40,934 bases of DNA from an uncultured Alphaproteobacteria bacterium (GCA_944392255.1 CALXVY010000011.1:1-40934), one strand, 5' to 3'; positions 1 through 8,662 are shown, numbered from the stretch's first letter. Notes: a model not told the origin generated them from the letters alone. Program-made: numbers and translations.

Positions 1-3000
1 AAACGTCCAAGAGTAGAGTTCTCTAAGCCATCAACCTTACGCAGAGAGGTGACTTGAACATCGCCGCTGCCAATGTTTTGGATAAGGCTCGGTTTAACAT
101 AAACTTTGGCATAACCGTTCTTGCGCAAGTATGTCTTTTCAACCTTAACACCGGCTTCTACTTCTATGTTGCGAACATCATCATATTTGGCAGTCTTGCC
201 GTAATTATCGCTGGAATCATCATAGTTAATTTGCGTATAAGCCAAGCGGATGATAGGCTCAATTGTCAAATTTGTCATCGGGTTAAAGATGAGACCGCCT
301 TCAATTGCCGCACCAAACTCAATACCGCTTGTATCTGAGCTTACACCATCATCTGAAGACATTGTTACATCTTGGTAGCCTAAGAACAATTGACCCATGG
401 TCCAGAGCTTGCCTTGGTCATAACGATGATACAAACCTAAGATATAGCTATCAATATCCATATCGGCACCGGTTTTAGAGTAGTAGTCCTCACCATCGCC
501 ATCAAAGTCATAACTACCTCGACGATAAGAGGCAAAGACACCTAAGCGGTTGTAAACATCAGATTGAATATCAAAGCCACCTTCAAAACCGGAGATTTCG
601 GCTTCATAACTATAAGGCGCTTTCACGTCACTATAACTATAAACCGGAGCTGCCCAAGCATTGCGGAGAGCTTTGCCGTCATATTCACAGTCATAGAAAC
701 CATGGCATTGTGTGCTATAAACTTTGGTTGCAGCAACTTTTTCGGCAATGTTTCGGGTCATGCCGCGGGTTTGTTCAATACCGGCAGAGGGCAAGCCCAT
801 ATAAGCAATCGCTTCACCAACCACACTTGGGTTTGAGGTATTACCACTATCGCCACCGTCCAAATCAGGTGTTGTTGGCGCCGTCGGAAAACCATCCGGC
901 AATTCGGCATCTGCCATTAAATCGTCATCATCTTCCATATTGCCGGTGGTACCATCACCATAACCATTTTCACTATCACCTGAAATAATATTATCGGTAC
1001 CCACATACCAAACCCCGTCTTGATATAAACTGTACCATTTATAGGCACTGCTATAAACGCGGTTGATGATAAAATAAGCACCGGTTTTCGTATCATCATT
1101 TAAGGCTTCTACAAACGGAATCTTTTTTGTGGTTTCGGCATCTGCACCAACAAAAGTCAAGTTCACGGTCGTTGTTCCGGCAACATCACCATCAATGCGT
1201 AATAAGTCGGATGTATTGGCGGTCGGGTTAACATCTATTGTCATTTGTGCATTGTTATATGCGGTGTAGTTACCATAAATCGTCGTGATATCATCGGCAT
1301 CATCGCCGGCATGGGTGAAAGTCATCGAGCCATCATTGCTAACCGAACCGGTGATGGTATAATTGGTTGGAGAGTTTCCGGCTAAATTTAACTCAGAACC
1401 ATTTTCAATAATCATCTTTTTATTTGGTCCGGTTAAGGTGATATCACCCTCGAGCTTAACTTTAGCATCGTTTTGCAAGGTGAGTAAATCCCAACCATTA
1501 ACCGCTTGGGCGCCGTCACCGATAACATAGCTACCATCGGTCAAGTGGAGCTTTTTACCTGTTGTGGTGTTGATGAGGGAAGATTCATTTAATACATCAT
1601 TCAAGCCACCGACCAAGGTGAGGGAGCCTTTGTCAGCTACTTCATCTTTAAAGATTTGGCTATAGTCATATGTTCCGCCCATAGTCGCACCGGCATGAAT
1701 AACAATATCACCGGTCAAGATTGAACCGGCATCAATATCCAAATTAGCCCCATCGTTCGCAAGCATATTATTGACCTTGGCGTCATTATCAGCAACAAGC
1801 GAACCTCCTGAGTTCACGGTGGTGTTCTCAGCCATTCCGCCAGCAGCCACATGCAATGTACCTTTATCATCAACCACGCTGTCTTCGGCCGTAGCACCGG
1901 CATTGATATTCAACACACCACCATCATGGGTCACGGTACGATAAATCGTTCCCGCTCCTTCATTCACATCAACATTCGTACCGGAAATATCTATTGTGCT
2001 CACTTTCTCAACAGCATTATTAAAAATAACGCGGCTGGAATTGTCACCGGTAATTACCATATTCGCGCCAAAAATAGTCATATTATAAGTTCCATCAAGT
2101 TGTTTGATGAATTGATAGGTAACAGACATTCCATCCATTGTACCGGAAACAATATAATTTTCTCCGTTTTGCTTGAGCTCAAATTCTGGAGGTATAGTTG
2201 CTAACATTGCATCTAATTCTTCTTTTTTTATTGTTTGATTGAATCCCAAACCAGAAACTTTATCATCAAATTGAATTAAACCGTTGTTATGGCTATCTAA
2301 AGTTAAATTGGAAGGTGTCATATTCGTTTTAATAAGAATCGTAATAGCTGAAGAATCTTCACCATCTCCCCAAATCACCTTATTTCCACGGAAAATAGAT
2401 TCTCCGGCATCGGCACGGATAGTTAAATCACCTCCTGAATAAATTGCTCCACCAAAGGTCAGTTGTCCATCCTCACTATCTTTCAACGCACCGGTTTGCA
2501 CATAGTTATCATAAAAACTACTATTGGTAAGAGTCATTGTACCAGAATTAATAATCGCCCCGCCTGCGGCAAGGGAAGAATCAGATTTTGCATAGTTACC
2601 GGTGAAATCCCCTGTTATATTGCTGATGATACCTGAATTATTAATTGCTCCGCCAGCGGCTGAAGAAGAACCTTGAGCATAGTTACCGGTAAAATCACCG
2701 GTTATGTTGCTGATGGTACCTGAATTATAAATAGCCCCACCAAAGGCTGAAGAAGAACCTTGAGCATAGTTATTGGAAAAATTGCCTGTTATATCACCGA
2801 TGGTACCAGAATTAACAATCGCCCCGCCTGCGGCTGAACCTTGATAAGCTCCATCTTTAGCTACAATATAATTATTATAAAACGAAGCATTAATATCGCC
2901 GATGGTACCACCAGCATTATAAATCGCTCCACCATGAAGCATATTAAAATAATTAAGACCAAACCCTTCAATCTTAACATTTTGGATTATCAAATCGGTT

Positions 3001-3323
3001 TTATCAGACAAAACAAAATCAATAAACTGTCCATTGCCAGAAGTTCCTTCCTGACCGGTGATGGTATGATTGCCGCCGTCAATAATGATGCCAGAGCCTG
3101 CAACCGTATCTATAGGATTATCTGCGTCTGCTTGAATATCTCCAGTCAGCACAATCACTTTACCGGCATTTTGGGAATCTTCAACCGCGGCCTTGAGCTC
3201 AGCCCAAGAACCAACTTCAACTTTCTCTTTTCCGGAAATATCAACATCAGCCCATGCCGGAGCGGTGCCCAGTATCAAGCTGAATATAAAAGAACAAAGA
3301 CCAAATTTTGCATTTATCATCAT
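1..3323 (-). CDS. Autotransporter adhesin with Pmp-like and AIDA-like passenger repeats (3' end outside window)
   Basis: An open frame of 1107 codons runs from ATG 3323 off the left edge. A strong AAGGAGG Shine-Dalgarno at about 3328-3334 supports this start. Residues 1-25 form a Sec signal peptide ending in TAPAWA. Residues about 120-300 hold repeats with GGAI and FxxN motifs (for example GGAIYNSG, FTGNYA), the signature of polymorphic-membrane-protein beta-helix repeats. Further on come AIDA-like turns such as NSGGSLVADNDAKV. From about residue 865 the alternating aromatic pattern (GVFASYRRGSYDF) fits a type Va autotransporter beta-barrel; its last strands lie outside the window. The family exports the N-terminal passenger to the cell surface, commonly for adhesion. 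The product is probably a surface adhesin; the ligand is unknown. Confidence 0.85.
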   Translation of the reverse strand, partial: MMINAKFGLCSFIFSLILGTAPAWADVDISGKEKVEVGSWAELKAAVEDSQNAGKVIVLTGDIQADADNPIDTVAGSGIIIDGGNHTITGQEGTSGNGQFIDFVLSDKTDLIIQNVKIEGFGLNYFNMLHGGAIYNAGGTIGDINASFYNNYIVAKDGAYQGSAAGGAIVNSGTIGDITGNFSNNYAQGSSSAFGGAIYNSGTISNITGDFTGNYAQGSSSAAGGAINNSGIISNITGDFTGNYAKSDSSLAAGGAIINSGTMTLTNSSFYDNYVQTGALKDSEDGQLTFGGAIYSGGDLTIRADAGESIFRGNKVIWGDGEDSSAITILIKTNMTPSNLTLDSHNNGLIQFDDKVSGLGFNQTIKKEELDAMLATIPPEFELKQNGENYIVSGTMDGMSVTYQFIKQLDGTYNMTIFGANMVITGDNSSRVIFNNAVEKVSTIDISGTNVDVNEGAGTIYRTVTHDGGVLNINAGATAEDSVVDDKGTLHVAAGGMAENTTVNSGGSLVADNDAKVNNMLANDGANLDIDAGSILTGDIVIHAGATMGGTYDYSQIFKDEVADKGSLTLVGGLNDVLNESSLINTTTGKKLHLTDGSYVIGDGAQAVNGWDLLTLQNDAKVKLEGDITLTGPNKKMIIENGSELNLAGNSPTNYTITGSVSNDGSMTFTHAGDDADDITTIYGNYTAYNNAQMTIDVNPTANTSDLLRIDGDVAGTTTVNLTFVGADAETTKKIPFVEALNDDTKTGAYFIINRVYSSAYKWYSLYQDGVWYVGTDNIISGDSENGYGDGTTGNMEDDDDLMADAELPDGFPTAPTTPDLDGGDSGNTSNPSVVGEAIAYMGLPSAGIEQTRGMTRNIAEKVAATKVYSTQCHGFYDCEYDGKALRNAWAAPVYSYSDVKAPYSYEAEISGFEGGFDIQSDVYNRLGVFASYRRGSYDFDGDGEDYYSKTGADMDIDSYILGLYHRYDQGKLWTMGQLFLGYQDVTMSSDDGVSSDTSGIEFGAAIEGGLIFNPMTNLTIEPIIRLAYTQINYDDSSDNYGKTAKYDDVRNIEVEAGVKVEKTYLRKNGYAKVYVKPSLIQNIGSGDVQVTSLRKVDGLENSTLGR
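2530..2840 (-). repeat. Tandem 87-bp (29-aa) repeats in the autotransporter passenger
   Basis: The string GCATAGTTA recurs at about 2590, 2677 and 2764, giving an exact 87-bp period. Each unit encodes a 29-residue Pmp-like turn (GGAI..NSG.I..I.G.F..NYA). The high nucleotide identity suggests recent duplication and possible copy-number change by slippage or recombination. Confidence 0.85.
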
Positions 3324-3358
3324 TGACCCTCCTTATTCTAAGGACAATCACATAACCA

Positions 3359-3387
3359 ATTATATCAAGTTTAGAGCAAGGATACAA
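3359..3387 (-). promoter_or_regulatory. Sigma70-type promoter of the autotransporter gene
   Basis: Read on the minus strand, TTGTAT (3382-3387) is followed by a 17-nt spacer and a perfect TATAAT (3359-3364). It lies about 36 nt upstream of the start codon, in the right orientation. This is sequence evidence only; the transcription start is inferred. Confidence 0.6.
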
Positions 3388-3547
3388 TCTTAAAAAGACA
3401 ATGCTTGATTTTTTAAGCGAATCTGCTCAAACTCCCATTCATTCTATTAATGATACCTCATTTTTTTTTTTTGCAACCAAAATGTGACGTTCCGGCTTAA
3501 AAAAATGATATAACCGGTTGTATTTAAAAGAAAGTCGGTTCGTCGTG

Positions 3548-3648
3548 CCGAACTCATTTCGGAATCTCAAGAGATGCTGAAATAAATTCAGCATGACGGA
3601 GAGACATGTGAGAAAAGGAGCCCCAGAGACAAGTTCAGCATGACAGAG
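3548..3648. repeat. Tandem small-hairpin interspersed repeat
   Basis: Two perfect hairpins with 5-nt loops lie in tandem: CCGAA-CTCAT-TTCGG (3548-3562) and ATGCTGAA-ATAAA-TTCAGCAT (3574-3594). A third half-copy, AAGTTCAGCATGACAGAG, is at 3631-3648. Variants of TGCTGAA...TTCAGCA hairpins are known to me as dispersed intergenic repeats in several bacterial groups; membership in such a family is inference. Because the repeat lies just beyond the fliP stop, it may also help to end or stabilise that transcript. Confidence 0.65.
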
Positions 3649-3675
3649 TGGTGTGATAAAGGCGCCTTTTGTCTG

Positions 3676-4419
3676 CTAATGGAAAGAGTTGATGAGTGAG
3701 CCGGCAAGCATATACCATCCGTCTATCAGTACAAAAAAGATTATCTTAAATGGCAATGCCAAAACAGTTGGCGGCAACATCATCATACCCATAGACATGA
3801 GAATGGAGGCGATGACCATGTCTATTATCAAAAACGGTACATAGATTAAAAAGCCAATTTCAAATGCACGTCTTAACTCACTTATCATAAATGCAGGAAT
3901 GGCCACTTTGAGAGAAGTTTCTTCCACTTTTTCCGGCTTTTCTTGGCTCAAATCTTGAAATAAAAGCAAGTCTTTTTCGCGTGTGTTTTTTATCATAAAC
4001 TCTTTAAAGGGAATCGAAGCTTTTTCCAAACCATCCATGGTATCTAATTTTTCTTCAAACATGGGTTGCAGACCTTCATCCCAAGCTTTTTCAAAGGTTG
4101 GGGCCATGATAAACATACTTAAAAACAGAGCAAGAGAGATTAAAATCATGTTCGGTGGTGTGGAGTTGGTTGCTAATGCACTGCGGGTTAAGGAGAGAAC
4201 AACAACAACTCGCGTGAACGAGGTCATCATGATTAAAATTGATGGAGCAACGGATAAAACCGTTATCATCATTATTACATTAAAAATACGAGCCGTCGTC
4301 GAACCGGTGGTGGGCGAATCCCCGACATTTAAGCTGATAGATTGCGCTAATGCCGAATCTGCAAAACAAAAAATGCCTAAAAATAATATTAAGATGATGA
4401 AATTAATTCTCTTTGTCAT
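3676..4419 (-). CDS. fliP: Flagellar type III export apparatus protein FliP
   Basis: The 247-residue protein matches the usual FliP length. Residues 1-25 form a signal peptide (ending DSALAQ). They are followed by the core membrane segments and the family signature near the C-terminus (MMMLPPTVLALPFK and VLIDGW). FliP pentamers with FliQ and FliR form the export gate in the inner membrane at the base of the flagellum. The start overlaps the end of fliO by 17 bp, so the two are translationally coupled, and AAGGAC precedes the ATG. No fliQ, fliR or flhB is seen here. Confidence 0.95.
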   Translation of the reverse strand: MTKRINFIILILFLGIFCFADSALAQSISLNVGDSPTTGSTTARIFNVIMMITVLSVAPSILIMMTSFTRVVVVLSLTRSALATNSTPPNMILISLALFLSMFIMAPTFEKAWDEGLQPMFEEKLDTMDGLEKASIPFKEFMIKNTREKDLLLFQDLSQEKPEKVEETSLKVAIPAFMISELRRAFEIGFLIYVPFLIIDMVIASILMSMGMMMLPPTVLALPFKIIFFVLIDGWYMLAGSLINSFH

Positions 4420-4714
4420 TTTTTTGTCCTTCTTTTTGCCCTTCGGAGTGGATATTGGTTTCTATTATTTGTGATGATGGTCCGATTAATAATAAATGCT
4501 CGTTATCATCTCTTCTTATCAAAACTAGAGCATTACGGCCGTCTATGCGCTTTATTTCTACCACCTCAAGTCGCTTTTTATTATTGAGTTTTTTGAAAAA
4601 ACGGCTGGAAGCACTATGAAGTTCAATATATTTTATTGCCCAGAGCGTTATAAACAATAAGCCCAGTACAAATAATAAAGATACAACAGCCTTAATCAGC
4701 AGAATAAAATCCAT
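4403..4714 (-). CDS. fliO: Flagellar biosynthesis protein FliO
   Basis: This 103-residue protein has one N-terminal membrane helix (residues about 7-28) and a short cytoplasmic domain with the FliO pattern (KRLEVVEIKRIDGRNALVLI). It ends in a charged tail (EGQKEGQKNDKEN). FliO is a chaperone-like factor that helps assemble the FliP ring. It lies directly upstream of fliP and overlaps it. FliO is poorly conserved, so much of the certainty comes from context. Confidence 0.88.
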   Translation of the reverse strand: MDFILLIKAVVSLLFVLGLLFITLWAIKYIELHSASSRFFKKLNNKKRLEVVEIKRIDGRNALVLIRRDDNEHLLLIGPSSQIIETNIHSEGQKEGQKNDKEN

Positions 4715-4758
4715 CTTTTAACCTCGTTTTAATTTGTTTGCATTATAAGCAACGAATC

Positions 4759-4792
4759 TCAACAAAGCAATAAACAGCTGTTGCTTTGTTGA
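4759..4792. promoter_or_regulatory. Perfect 12-bp inverted repeat between divergent fliO and dciA
   Basis: TCAACAAAGCAA (4759-4770) pairs exactly with TTGCTTTGTTGA (4781-4792) around a 10-nt spacer. It sits 44 bp upstream of fliO and 24 bp upstream of dciA, and there is no U-tract on either side to make it a good terminator. It may be an operator or a 5'UTR hairpin; this is not tested. Confidence 0.4.
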
Positions 4793-4816
4793 TAGTTTGT
4801 TGCTAATTTATTGCTT

Positions 4817-5362
4817 ATGAGTGAAGAAGATTTTGACATATTGCAGCCGGCGCCTAAAACTGCCCGTATAACTGCCGATTTGACAGCGTTGTCCAAAACA
4901 ATGGCTCCGCTGACAAAACAGCTTTTTGGCAAAAAAGGGTTTGTTGAGGTGAGTATTTTGACCAATTGGGATAAAATCGTCGGTAAAGAGTTGGCTAATT
5001 ATAGTTTTCCGCTAAAAATTGATTTTAAAAGAGAGCAAAAAAATAATGGTATTTTGCATTTGCAAGTACCAAGCGGGGCTTTTGCTTTGGAAATTGCTCA
5101 TAGAGAAAAATATATTTTGGAAAAAATTAATGCTTATTTTGGTTATAATGCCGTTAGTGGTTTGAAAATAGTGCAAAATAGTGCTATTTCTTTAGCTGAA
5201 GATGACATGGAAGAACCAGCTAAGCAGGTGGACTTGGTTACTGAAAACGAAAAAAAATATATAGAATCGATTTCTGCGGAAATTAAAAATTCAAAATTAA
5301 AAGAAATTTTAATAAAGTTAGGACATTGTATATTCAACGAGAATCATAAAAAAGAAAAGTAG
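4817..5362 (+). CDS. dciA: DUF721 / DciA-like replicative helicase loader
   Basis: From ATG 4817 the product has 181 residues (MSEEDFDILQ); a TTG 6 bp earlier is less likely, and neither has a clear Shine-Dalgarno. The DUF721 pattern is visible: 'VSILTNWDKIVGKELANYSFP' split as an N-terminal W-IVG-LA-S-P motif, followed by LHLQVPSGAFALEIAHR and 'KINAYFGY'. DciA proteins help load the replicative helicase DnaB at the origin. In alphaproteobacteria DUF721 genes often precede a dsbA-like gene, as here (6-bp gap). The C-terminal third is lineage-specific and lysine-rich. Confidence 0.75.
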   Translation: MSEEDFDILQPAPKTARITADLTALSKTMAPLTKQLFGKKGFVEVSILTNWDKIVGKELANYSFPLKIDFKREQKNNGILHLQVPSGAFALEIAHREKYILEKINAYFGYNAVSGLKIVQNSAISLAEDDMEEPAKQVDLVTENEKKYIESISAEIKNSKLKEILIKLGHCIFNENHKKEK

Positions 5363-5368
5363 GATAAG

Positions 5369-6100
5369 ATGAAGTTAGAAAATTTTATAAAAAAATGTAG
5401 TTCAATTTTGGCCGGAATGGTTGTGTTTTTCTTGGCTTTCGGCATGTATATGTCTTTTAAGGGATATGTGATGAATCCTGATGGAAGTATTGTTTTAGTT
5501 CAAAACGCGCAAGCTTCCGAAAAAGTGGCAAAAGATGGTAAAATTGCTCCGAATTTGCTTATTCCTTGGGGACCTCAACTTGGAAGTAACAGTGCAAAAG
5601 TAACAATTTATGAATTTTCTTCTTTCGGTTGTTATCATTGTGCTCAGTTCCAGTTGAAAACTCTGCCCAAAATTCAAGAAAACTACATTAATAAAGGTTT
5701 GGTTCGTCTTATTTTTGATGATTTTCCTTTGGATAAAAATTCTATGCAGGCTTCCTTGCTCGCGCATTGTTTTTCCGGAAATAAGTTTTTCCGTGTGGCT
5801 GATATGCTTTTTGATAAACAAAGAGAGTGGGGTTCGTCTTCAAATCCTAAAGAGATATTTTTGAAATATGCTTATTTGAATGGTTTGCGTCAAGAAGATG
5901 CTGAAAAATGTTTGTCTGACAAAGAAAAAGCAGAAGAAATTATGGAAGTGCGTCAATTTGGAATTGCTAATTTGGGAATTAGCGGAACGCCTTCTTTTGT
6001 GATTTCCAGTGTTAAAGGTCGTGAAATTATCTATGGTGCTCCCGATTATGAAACATTTGAAGCACTTATTCAAAAATATATGCCTGAGGATAAAAAGTAA
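5369..6100 (+). CDS. DsbA-family thiol:disulfide oxidoreductase
   Basis: This 243-residue protein has an N-terminal membrane segment (about 12-30) that may act as signal peptide or anchor. The thioredoxin fold carries the active site C88-Y-H-C91 and the cis-proline loop GTPSF (Pro208). Extra cysteines at 134 and 181 could form the second disulfide seen in some alphaproteobacterial DsbA proteins. It should act in the periplasm, oxidising cysteine pairs of secreted proteins, and the cysteine-rich protein at the right edge of the window is a plausible client (inference). It follows dciA by 6 bp. A reductase or isomerase role (DsbG/ScsC-like) cannot be excluded. Confidence 0.88.
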   Translation: MKLENFIKKCSSILAGMVVFFLAFGMYMSFKGYVMNPDGSIVLVQNAQASEKVAKDGKIAPNLLIPWGPQLGSNSAKVTIYEFSSFGCYHCAQFQLKTLPKIQENYINKGLVRLIFDDFPLDKNSMQASLLAHCFSGNKFFRVADMLFDKQREWGSSSNPKEIFLKYAYLNGLRQEDAEKCLSDKEKAEEIMEVRQFGIANLGISGTPSFVISSVKGREIIYGAPDYETFEALIQKYMPEDKK

Positions 6101-6152
6101 AAAAATTAGCACTTCTTTAACTAAGTAGGTAATATTTTAAGGGTAAACTATT

Positions 6153-6458
6153 ATGAAAGAACTTCCTGAAGATTTGAAAAATTTGGATGAGCGTATCAAA
6201 AAATTTCAAAAGCAGGATTTGAGCAAAAATTCCGTAGCTAATGAATCTGATTTTTCTCGCTTTTCCAGAATCGGTTTTCGGGTGGGAACAGAGATGTTGT
6301 CCGGTGTTTTGGCTGGTGGTGCAATAGGATATTTTTTAGATATATGGTTGCAATCTAAGCCATTGATGCTCATCATTTTCTTATTCCTAGGCGGTGCTGC
6401 CGGTGTTCTGAATGTGTATAGATTTGCTAAAAGCGAAGAAAAACAACGTGAGGAGTAA
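6153..6458 (+). CDS. atpI: ATP synthase subunit I (AtpI/AtpZ family)
   Basis: This 101-residue protein has a charged N-terminus and two glycine-rich membrane helices (MLSGVLAGGAIGYFLDIWL, then LIIFLFLGGAAGVLNVY), the typical pattern of the small protein encoded first in atp operons. It is thought to help insert or assemble the c-ring. It starts an F0 cluster and its stop lies 5 bp before the TTG of atpB. Confidence 0.88.
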   Translation: MKELPEDLKNLDERIKKFQKQDLSKNSVANESDFSRFSRIGFRVGTEMLSGVLAGGAIGYFLDIWLQSKPLMLIIFLFLGGAAGVLNVYRFAKSEEKQREE

Positions 6459-6463
6459 AAGCT

Positions 6464-7186
6464 TTGTCTAACCCTATGGAACAATTTAATATCCAACCGA
6501 TTATCCCAATTAAGGCCGGCGGATATGATATTTCTTTTACAAATTCTTCTTTGTTTATGGTTTTGGCAGTTGTCGTTTCGGCTTTGTTGTTTACTATTTG
6601 CTTACGTAAAAGAACTATTGTTCCCTCTTTGTCTCAATCTATACCCGAAGCTCTTTATGAATTTGTTTCCAGCTTGTTGAAGGAAAATGCCGGCGCAGAA
6701 GCTTTGCGTTATTTTCCATTTATTTTTACCGTTTTCTTGTTTGTGGCATTTGGTAATTTGCTTGGACTTTTCCCATATTCGTTTACTTTTACATCGCATG
6801 TGGCAGCCGTTGGCGGTTTGTCTTTAATTGCTTTGATGTTTAATATTTGTATCGGTATTAAAAAGAAAAAATGGGGCTATTGGAGAACTTTTATGCCTAA
6901 TGGTATTCCTTTAGCATTAGCTCCGCTGATTATGCCGATTGAGATGATTTCTTTCTTATCTAAACCTTTCAGCCTTACAGTCCGTCTTGTGGCTAATATG
7001 ACAGTTGGTCATATTATGCTTAAAATTATTGCCGGTTTTGTTTTGGCTTTGGGTGTTGGTGGGGTGGTACCGCTGTTGTTTAATAGCTGTATTGTCGTGT
7101 TTGAAATTTTTATCGCTTTGTTGCAAGCGTTTATTTATACAGTTTTAAGCTGCATTTATTTGAGTGATGCTATTCATAGTCACTAA
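6464..7186 (+). CDS. atpB: F0F1 ATP synthase subunit a
   Basis: The 240-residue protein has about six membrane helices and the essential arginine R174 in LTVRLVANMTVGH, which faces the c-ring carboxylate during proton transfer. The first in-frame ATG is at 6476, but GAGGAG at 6450-6455 is ideally spaced (8 nt) for the TTG at 6464, so I choose TTG. It belongs to the F0 cluster with c, b' and b downstream. Confidence 0.95.
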   Translation: MSNPMEQFNIQPIIPIKAGGYDISFTNSSLFMVLAVVVSALLFTICLRKRTIVPSLSQSIPEALYEFVSSLLKENAGAEALRYFPFIFTVFLFVAFGNLLGLFPYSFTFTSHVAAVGGLSLIALMFNICIGIKKKKWGYWRTFMPNGIPLALAPLIMPIEMISFLSKPFSLTVRLVANMTVGHIMLKIIAGFVLALGVGGVVPLLFNSCIVVFEIFIALLQAFIYTVLSCIYLSDAIHSH

Positions 7187-7257
7187 ATGTAGGCTTGTTA
7201 TAATTATGTTTGTTGTTGGTTTGAGCTCTTTGCAGCTCTATAAATTGGAGATATTAA

Positions 7258-7479
7258 ATGGAACCTATGGCTTATATCGGCGCTGGTATGTGCGCTTTGT
7301 CAATGATGGTCGCTGCTTGGGGTGTGTCTCAAGTTTGGACTACAATTATTTCTACTGTTGGTCGTAACCCGCAAGTTAAAAAAGACGTAGATATTTATGG
7401 TTGGGCTGGCTTTGCTGCCGTCGAAGCTATTGCTTTGTATGCATTGGTTATCGCTTTGGTTATGCTTACCGGTAAATAG
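7258..7479 (+). CDS. atpE: F0F1 ATP synthase subunit c
   Basis: This 73-residue two-helix hairpin has the polar loop R36-N37-P38 and the ion-carrying carboxylate E56 in helix 2 (VEAIALYALVIALVM). It oligomerises into the rotor ring of the F0 motor. GGAG lies 7 nt before the ATG. Helix 1 is less glycine-rich than usual: the repeated GxG pattern is only partly kept (GAGMCALSMMVAAWG). I see no sodium-binding pattern, so proton coupling is most likely. Confidence 0.95.
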   Translation: MEPMAYIGAGMCALSMMVAAWGVSQVWTTIISTVGRNPQVKKDVDIYGWAGFAAVEAIALYALVIALVMLTGK

Positions 7480-7544
7480 TTGTTTCTTTTCTAGTTTTGG
7501 CGGCGGTTCTGCCGCTGCCAAAAAATAGAAAATAAGGAGTTGAT

Positions 7545-8030
7545 ATGCCTCAATTAAATCCTACTTGGTTTATTTCTCAGTTCTTTTGGCTTTGTATTTG
7601 TTTCTTTTTTATGCTCTTTTTGATGAGCAAAGTTTTTATTCCTAAAATTAAAGATATTTTGGAACAAAGACAGCGTAAGATTGATGATTATCTGGTTAAA
7701 GCTCATCAGCTTAAAGAACAGGCTGAAGAATCTTTGAAAAAATATCATGATGCTTTGGCTCAAGCTACGGCTGAAGCCAATAAAGCTTTGGAAGCTTCGC
7801 GCGCCGAGATGAATGCTTATGTTGCCAAAAAACAAGATGAAGCTGCGCAGAAGCTTAATGCAAAGCTTGCTGAAGGTGAGGCTCAGATTAAAGAAACTCG
7901 TGAGAAAGCTATTAAAGAAGTGAAAAATGTTTCTCAAGAGTGGGCTTTGGATATTATCGCTAAATTAGAACTTAATAAAATTGATGCCGATGATATCAAA
8001 AACAGTATAAAAAAAGTGGTCAATGATTAG
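7545..8030 (+). CDS. atpF': F0F1 ATP synthase subunit b'
   Basis: This 161-residue protein has one N-terminal membrane helix (about 8-30, PTWFISQFFWLCICFFFML) and then a long charged coiled coil rich in Ala, Glu and Lys. This is the peripheral stalk subunit b'. Alphaproteobacteria carry two different b-type genes in tandem and the b' copy normally comes first, as here. AAGGAG precedes the ATG. Confidence 0.9.
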   Translation: MPQLNPTWFISQFFWLCICFFFMLFLMSKVFIPKIKDILEQRQRKIDDYLVKAHQLKEQAEESLKKYHDALAQATAEANKALEASRAEMNAYVAKKQDEAAQKLNAKLAEGEAQIKETREKAIKEVKNVSQEWALDIIAKLELNKIDADDIKNSIKKVVND

Positions 8031-8041
8031 GAATATTCTCA

Positions 8042-8650
8042 ATGTCTTTAAATCAAGTTGCATCAGGAAAAGAGTTTATTGATATGACACAAAATGCTGT
8101 GGTAAATGCTACGGAAAGTTTGGTCTCAGATGTGAGTTTACCGGCTCATCATTATAGTGTTTTTTATGAAAATCCCGTCTTTTGGGTTGGCCTTTCTTTT
8201 ATTTTGGTGGTTGTATTATTGGCTCGTCCGGTTGGTAGAATTGCTAAGCAAATGTTACAAAACCGTGTTGATGGTATTATTAAGCAAATTAATGATGCCG
8301 CTGATCTTAAAGATGATGCTCAGAAATTGCTTGCAGATTATGAACGTAAATTTTTAAATGCTGATGTCGAAGCTGATGAAATTTTACAAAAGTCTTCAAG
8401 AGAAATTGAACTTTTGAAAAAAGAAAGTTTAGAAAAATTAAAATTTGAGATGTCTCTTAAAGAAAAAGAAGCAGAAGAACGTTTAAAAGCATCTCAGGTG
8501 GAAGTGATGAACGAAATTGTTAATATGACATCTGAGGTAACGATTGCTGCTTTGAAAAATGCTTTAACGGAAAATTTGAATGAAAAAATGCAAGATGAAT
8601 TAATTGAAAAATCCATTAATTCAATTGCTAAATTACCGAAAATTCAATAG
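8042..8650 (+). CDS. atpF: F0F1 ATP synthase subunit b
   Basis: The 202-residue protein has a membrane helix at about 45-62 (PVFWVGLSFILVVVLLARPV) followed by a coiled coil to the C-terminus. With b' it forms the heterodimeric peripheral stalk. The N-terminal extension of about 40 residues before the helix is typical of longer alphaproteobacterial b subunits. It starts 11 bp after b' and is closed by a terminator; the F1 genes are not here, consistent with the split atp operons of this class. Confidence 0.9.
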   Translation: MSLNQVASGKEFIDMTQNAVVNATESLVSDVSLPAHHYSVFYENPVFWVGLSFILVVVLLARPVGRIAKQMLQNRVDGIIKQINDAADLKDDAQKLLADYERKFLNADVEADEILQKSSREIELLKKESLEKLKFEMSLKEKEAEERLKASQVEVMNEIVNMTSEVTIAALKNALTENLNEKMQDELIEKSINSIAKLPKIQ

Positions 8651-8662
8651 ATTTCTTAATAA

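Larger units (their letters stand above)
3324..3675. other. Intergenic region: promoter plus hairpin repeat
   Basis: This stretch separates the autotransporter start from the fliP stop. It holds the Shine-Dalgarno sequence and promoter of the autotransporter near 3327-3387, a homopolymer T run at about 3461-3472, and tandem hairpins at 3548-3648. I see no coding sequence in it. Confidence 0.7.

Noticed and set aside
54..988. Several plus-strand open frames opposite the autotransporter
   Set aside because: Antisense shadows of the long continuous minus-strand frame, which has signal peptide, repeats and barrel.
3983..4474. 163-codon plus-strand frame over fliP/fliO
   Set aside because: Shadow of two well-supported overlapping flagellar genes.
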